Positions 6,670-8,237 of a stretch of DNA of 8,237 nucleotides are shown here, piece by piece. The stretch is from assembly GCA_023399455.1 (NCBI GenBank), contig JAEWPN010000084.1:1-8237 (forward strand), given 5' to 3'. The notes under the pieces were generated by a model. That model had not been told where the DNA came from, did not search any database, and worked only from the letters and a program-made list of their open reading frames with translations. Each line of letters opens with the position of its first letter. Position 1 is the first letter of the stretch. This stretch comes from Bacillota bacterium. Lineage in GTDB: Bacteria > Bacillota > Clostridia > Lachnospirales > Lachnospiraceae. The translations under genes and the position numbers were made by a program.

Positions 6670-8237
6670 ATGGGGACAGTAGAAAACACGAAAGCGGGAT
6701 GGACCGCCAGGGGGAAAAAGGGGAACAAAAAGAAGCTGGCTTTACCGGGAATCAACTTTAATAAATGGTATTTTCGTAAAAATTCGAAAAAGTTTAATGA
6801 AGTTGTGTCGGAGCTTAAGGGAAAAAAGGAAAACAATACAACACATAATAACCAAAATAAGGGCAGCATAAAGGGTAAAATAACGTTTGGTACATTTTCT
6901 AATACAAGTATAATGGGAACTTTGATCAAGGCTTTTCTGGTTCCTATTGCGCTTATTATCGTACTTGGCTTCGTATCATATAAGACCGCTTCCGGCGTCA
7001 TAAAGGAAAAGGTGGAGGATTCCTCCGTGAGTACCATATCGGCCATGAGCATGTACTGCGATCTGCTTACGGGAAATGTGTCCTCGAAGGCGCTTGAAAT
7101 GGTGGTAGGGGATGATATGTCCTCGTATTACGAAGTGTATTACAAACAGAACGACAGCAAAGCAATGCAGTACTGGCGCGACGCAAAGAAGAATCTTCTT
7201 CAGGTGAAGGCCAGTGTGCAATATTTATACAGCTATTCCATTATTCCGGAGAATGGGACCTATCTCACTTCCGTATCGGGAAGTATGGGGGATAACGTTT
7301 ATACGAGCTTTATGGAATCTGCAGAGGGGCAGTATTTCAAAGATAATGCGACGCGTAAAAACGGATGGTTCGGCTATCATTCGTTCCTGGATGAGCGTCT
7401 GTCCATTTCCGAAGATAGATATGGTCTCGCTTTTTTTCAGAAGTTCCTGAAGGCAAATACCTATCTTGTTCTGGATATTACCACACAGACCATCGAAGAG
7501 ATGCTGAACCAAATGGACTTCGGTGAAAACAGTATCAAGGCTCTTATATCTCCTGACGGCCGTGAAATCGTGCGCGTGCAGCAAGCGGAGGCAGGAACGG
7601 GGGCTTTGCTCCAGGATAAGATGGCGGCAGTGTTCACGGATAAGGATTTCTACGCGGAAAGCCTGAATGCAAAGGAGGCCGGAGACCGCTATGTCAAATA
7701 TAACGGAGAAACATATTTATACGTGTTTTCGCCCGTGGGAAATACGGGAATCATGCTGTGCGGTCTGATTCCCCAGAATAATATTTTAAAAGAAGTAAAC
7801 TCGATACGCAATCTGTGTGTCGTTATGGTACTGCTTGCGTGCATCATCGCCTTCATCATAGGTGGTATGATAGCAACAGGCATGAGCAAGTCTGTTAAGG
7901 TAATAACTAAAGGTCTGAACGAGGTTGCGGGCGGGAATCTGACGCAGGAGTTCCGGATCAACAGAAAAGACGAATTCAGCCTTCTTGCCAAAGGCTTGAA
8001 CGATATGCTGGAAAGCATGCGGACACTCATGAAGGATATGCAGATATTCGGAAATAAAGTAAAGGAAATGGCAGATGGAGTTGCTGTTAAGTCGGTGACC
8101 ATCAATACCTCCATCAAGGAAATTTCCTCGGCGGTAGACGAAGTGGCGGCAGGGGTACAGACTCAGGCGAAGGAAGCGGATAACAGCAACTGCAGGATGT
8201 CGGATTTTGCGGTGAAAATAGATGGAGTCTGTGAAGG
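6670..8237 (+). CDS. Methyl-accepting chemotaxis protein, 5' part (runs off the window)
   Basis: The frame is open from ATG 6670 to the window end, giving 522 residues and no stop. It has a basic, Lys/Asn-rich cytoplasmic segment (1-82, with 18 Lys/Arg and 4 Glu), then a first membrane helix (about 84-104). A roughly 275-residue extracellular region (105-381) follows, whose end (YNGETYLYVFSPVGNTGIML, about 344-363) looks Cache-like. A second helix lies at about 382-404, then a HAMP domain (about 404-457, with GGNLTQEF and RKDEFSLLAKGLNDM). The start of an MCP coiled-coil signalling region carries ISSAVDEVAAGVQTQAKEAD. That post-HAMP sequence favours a chemoreceptor over a histidine kinase, but the diagnostic hairpin tip that binds CheA/CheW is beyond the window. 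It begins 9 bases after the esterase stop, so it is probably in the same transcript. The ligand is unknown; a mannan-derived sugar, perhaps through a binding protein, is only a guess from context. Confidence 0.85.
   Translation, partial: MGTVENTKAGWTARGKKGNKKKLALPGINFNKWYFRKNSKKFNEVVSELKGKKENNTTHNNQNKGSIKGKITFGTFSNTSIMGTLIKAFLVPIALIIVLGFVSYKTASGVIKEKVEDSSVSTISAMSMYCDLLTGNVSSKALEMVVGDDMSSYYEVYYKQNDSKAMQYWRDAKKNLLQVKASVQYLYSYSIIPENGTYLTSVSGSMGDNVYTSFMESAEGQYFKDNATRKNGWFGYHSFLDERLSISEDRYGLAFFQKFLKANTYLVLDITTQTIEEMLNQMDFGENSIKALISPDGREIVRVQQAEAGTGALLQDKMAAVFTDKDFYAESLNAKEAGDRYVKYNGETYLYVFSPVGNTGIMLCGLIPQNNILKEVNSIRNLCVVMVLLACIIAFIIGGMIATGMSKSVKVITKGLNEVAGGNLTQEFRINRKDEFSLLAKGLNDMLESMRTLMKDMQIFGNKVKEMADGVAVKSVTINTSIKEISSAVDEVAAGVQTQAKEADNSNCRMSDFAVKIDGVCE

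Noticed and set aside
6601..6700. Terminator or promoter between the esterase and the chemoreceptor
   Set aside because: The gap is 9 bases and filled by the ribosome binding site. I found no GC-rich hairpin with a T-run and no convincing -35/-10 pair.
7689..8117. Open frame of 142 codons on the - strand opposite the chemoreceptor
   Set aside because: It covers the HAMP and second membrane helix of the + strand receptor; its apparent hydrophobicity is a shadow of that region.
6670..8237. Sensor histidine kinase instead of a chemoreceptor
   Set aside because: A Cache-like region plus HAMP also fits sugar-sensing kinases, but the sequence after HAMP has the ISSAVDEVAAGVQTQA pattern of MCP coiled coils and no kinase dimerisation motif. 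The end of the gene would settle it.

Overview
The window looks like part of a carbohydrate-utilisation operon from a gut or rumen Firmicute, most likely a Lachnospiraceae relative of Roseburia or Butyrivibrio. The evidence is moderate base composition, strong AGGAGG ribosome binding sites, the gene families present, and the likeness of the 2-epimerase and the two GH130 phosphorylases to Ruminococcus albus and Bacteroides enzymes as I remember them. All genes lie on the + strand, and neighbours overlap or sit 9-29 bases apart. I see no promoter, operator or terminator. The window is therefore best read as the interior of one long transcript that starts and ends outside it.

Layout: (1) the 3' end of an ABC sugar permease of the MalF/UgpA type (1-207); (2) the partner MalG/UgpE-type permease (204-1049); (3) a cellobiose 2-epimerase family enzyme (1061-2251); (4) a GH130 subfamily 1 mannosylglucose phosphorylase (2226-3398); (5) a GH130 subfamily 2 beta-1,4-mannooligosaccharide phosphorylase (3423-4445); (6) a CE2-type acetyl esterase (4475-5536); (7) a second SGNH acetyl esterase resembling family CE17, with a C-terminal beta-rich module (5533-6660); (8) a methyl-accepting chemotaxis protein that runs off the 3' end (6670-8237).

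Taken together, genes 1-7 encode uptake and cytoplasmic breakdown of acetylated beta-1,4-mannooligosaccharides. The importer brings in the oligosaccharides, and the two esterases remove acetyl groups. The GH130_2 enzyme phosphorolyses mannosyl units to alpha-mannose 1-phosphate. The epimerase turns mannobiose into mannosylglucose, and GH130_1 phosphorolyses that to mannose 1-phosphate and glucose. No signal peptide is visible on any of the enzymes, so the cell would act on oligosaccharides released outside by an enzyme not encoded here. This layout closely matches the beta-mannan locus known from Roseburia intestinalis, including the paired CE2 and CE17 esterases, so the metabolic core is not new.

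The least expected part is the chemoreceptor. It begins 9 bases after the last esterase with its own strong ribosome binding site, which suggests co-expression of a sensor with the mannan pathway. It also has an unusual, strongly basic cytoplasmic extension of about 80 residues before its first membrane helix. Both partial genes at the window edges (1-207 and 6670-8237) are real and open-ended. There is no gene-free stretch over 300 bases, and I found no RNA genes, mobile elements, CRISPR arrays or sizeable repeats.
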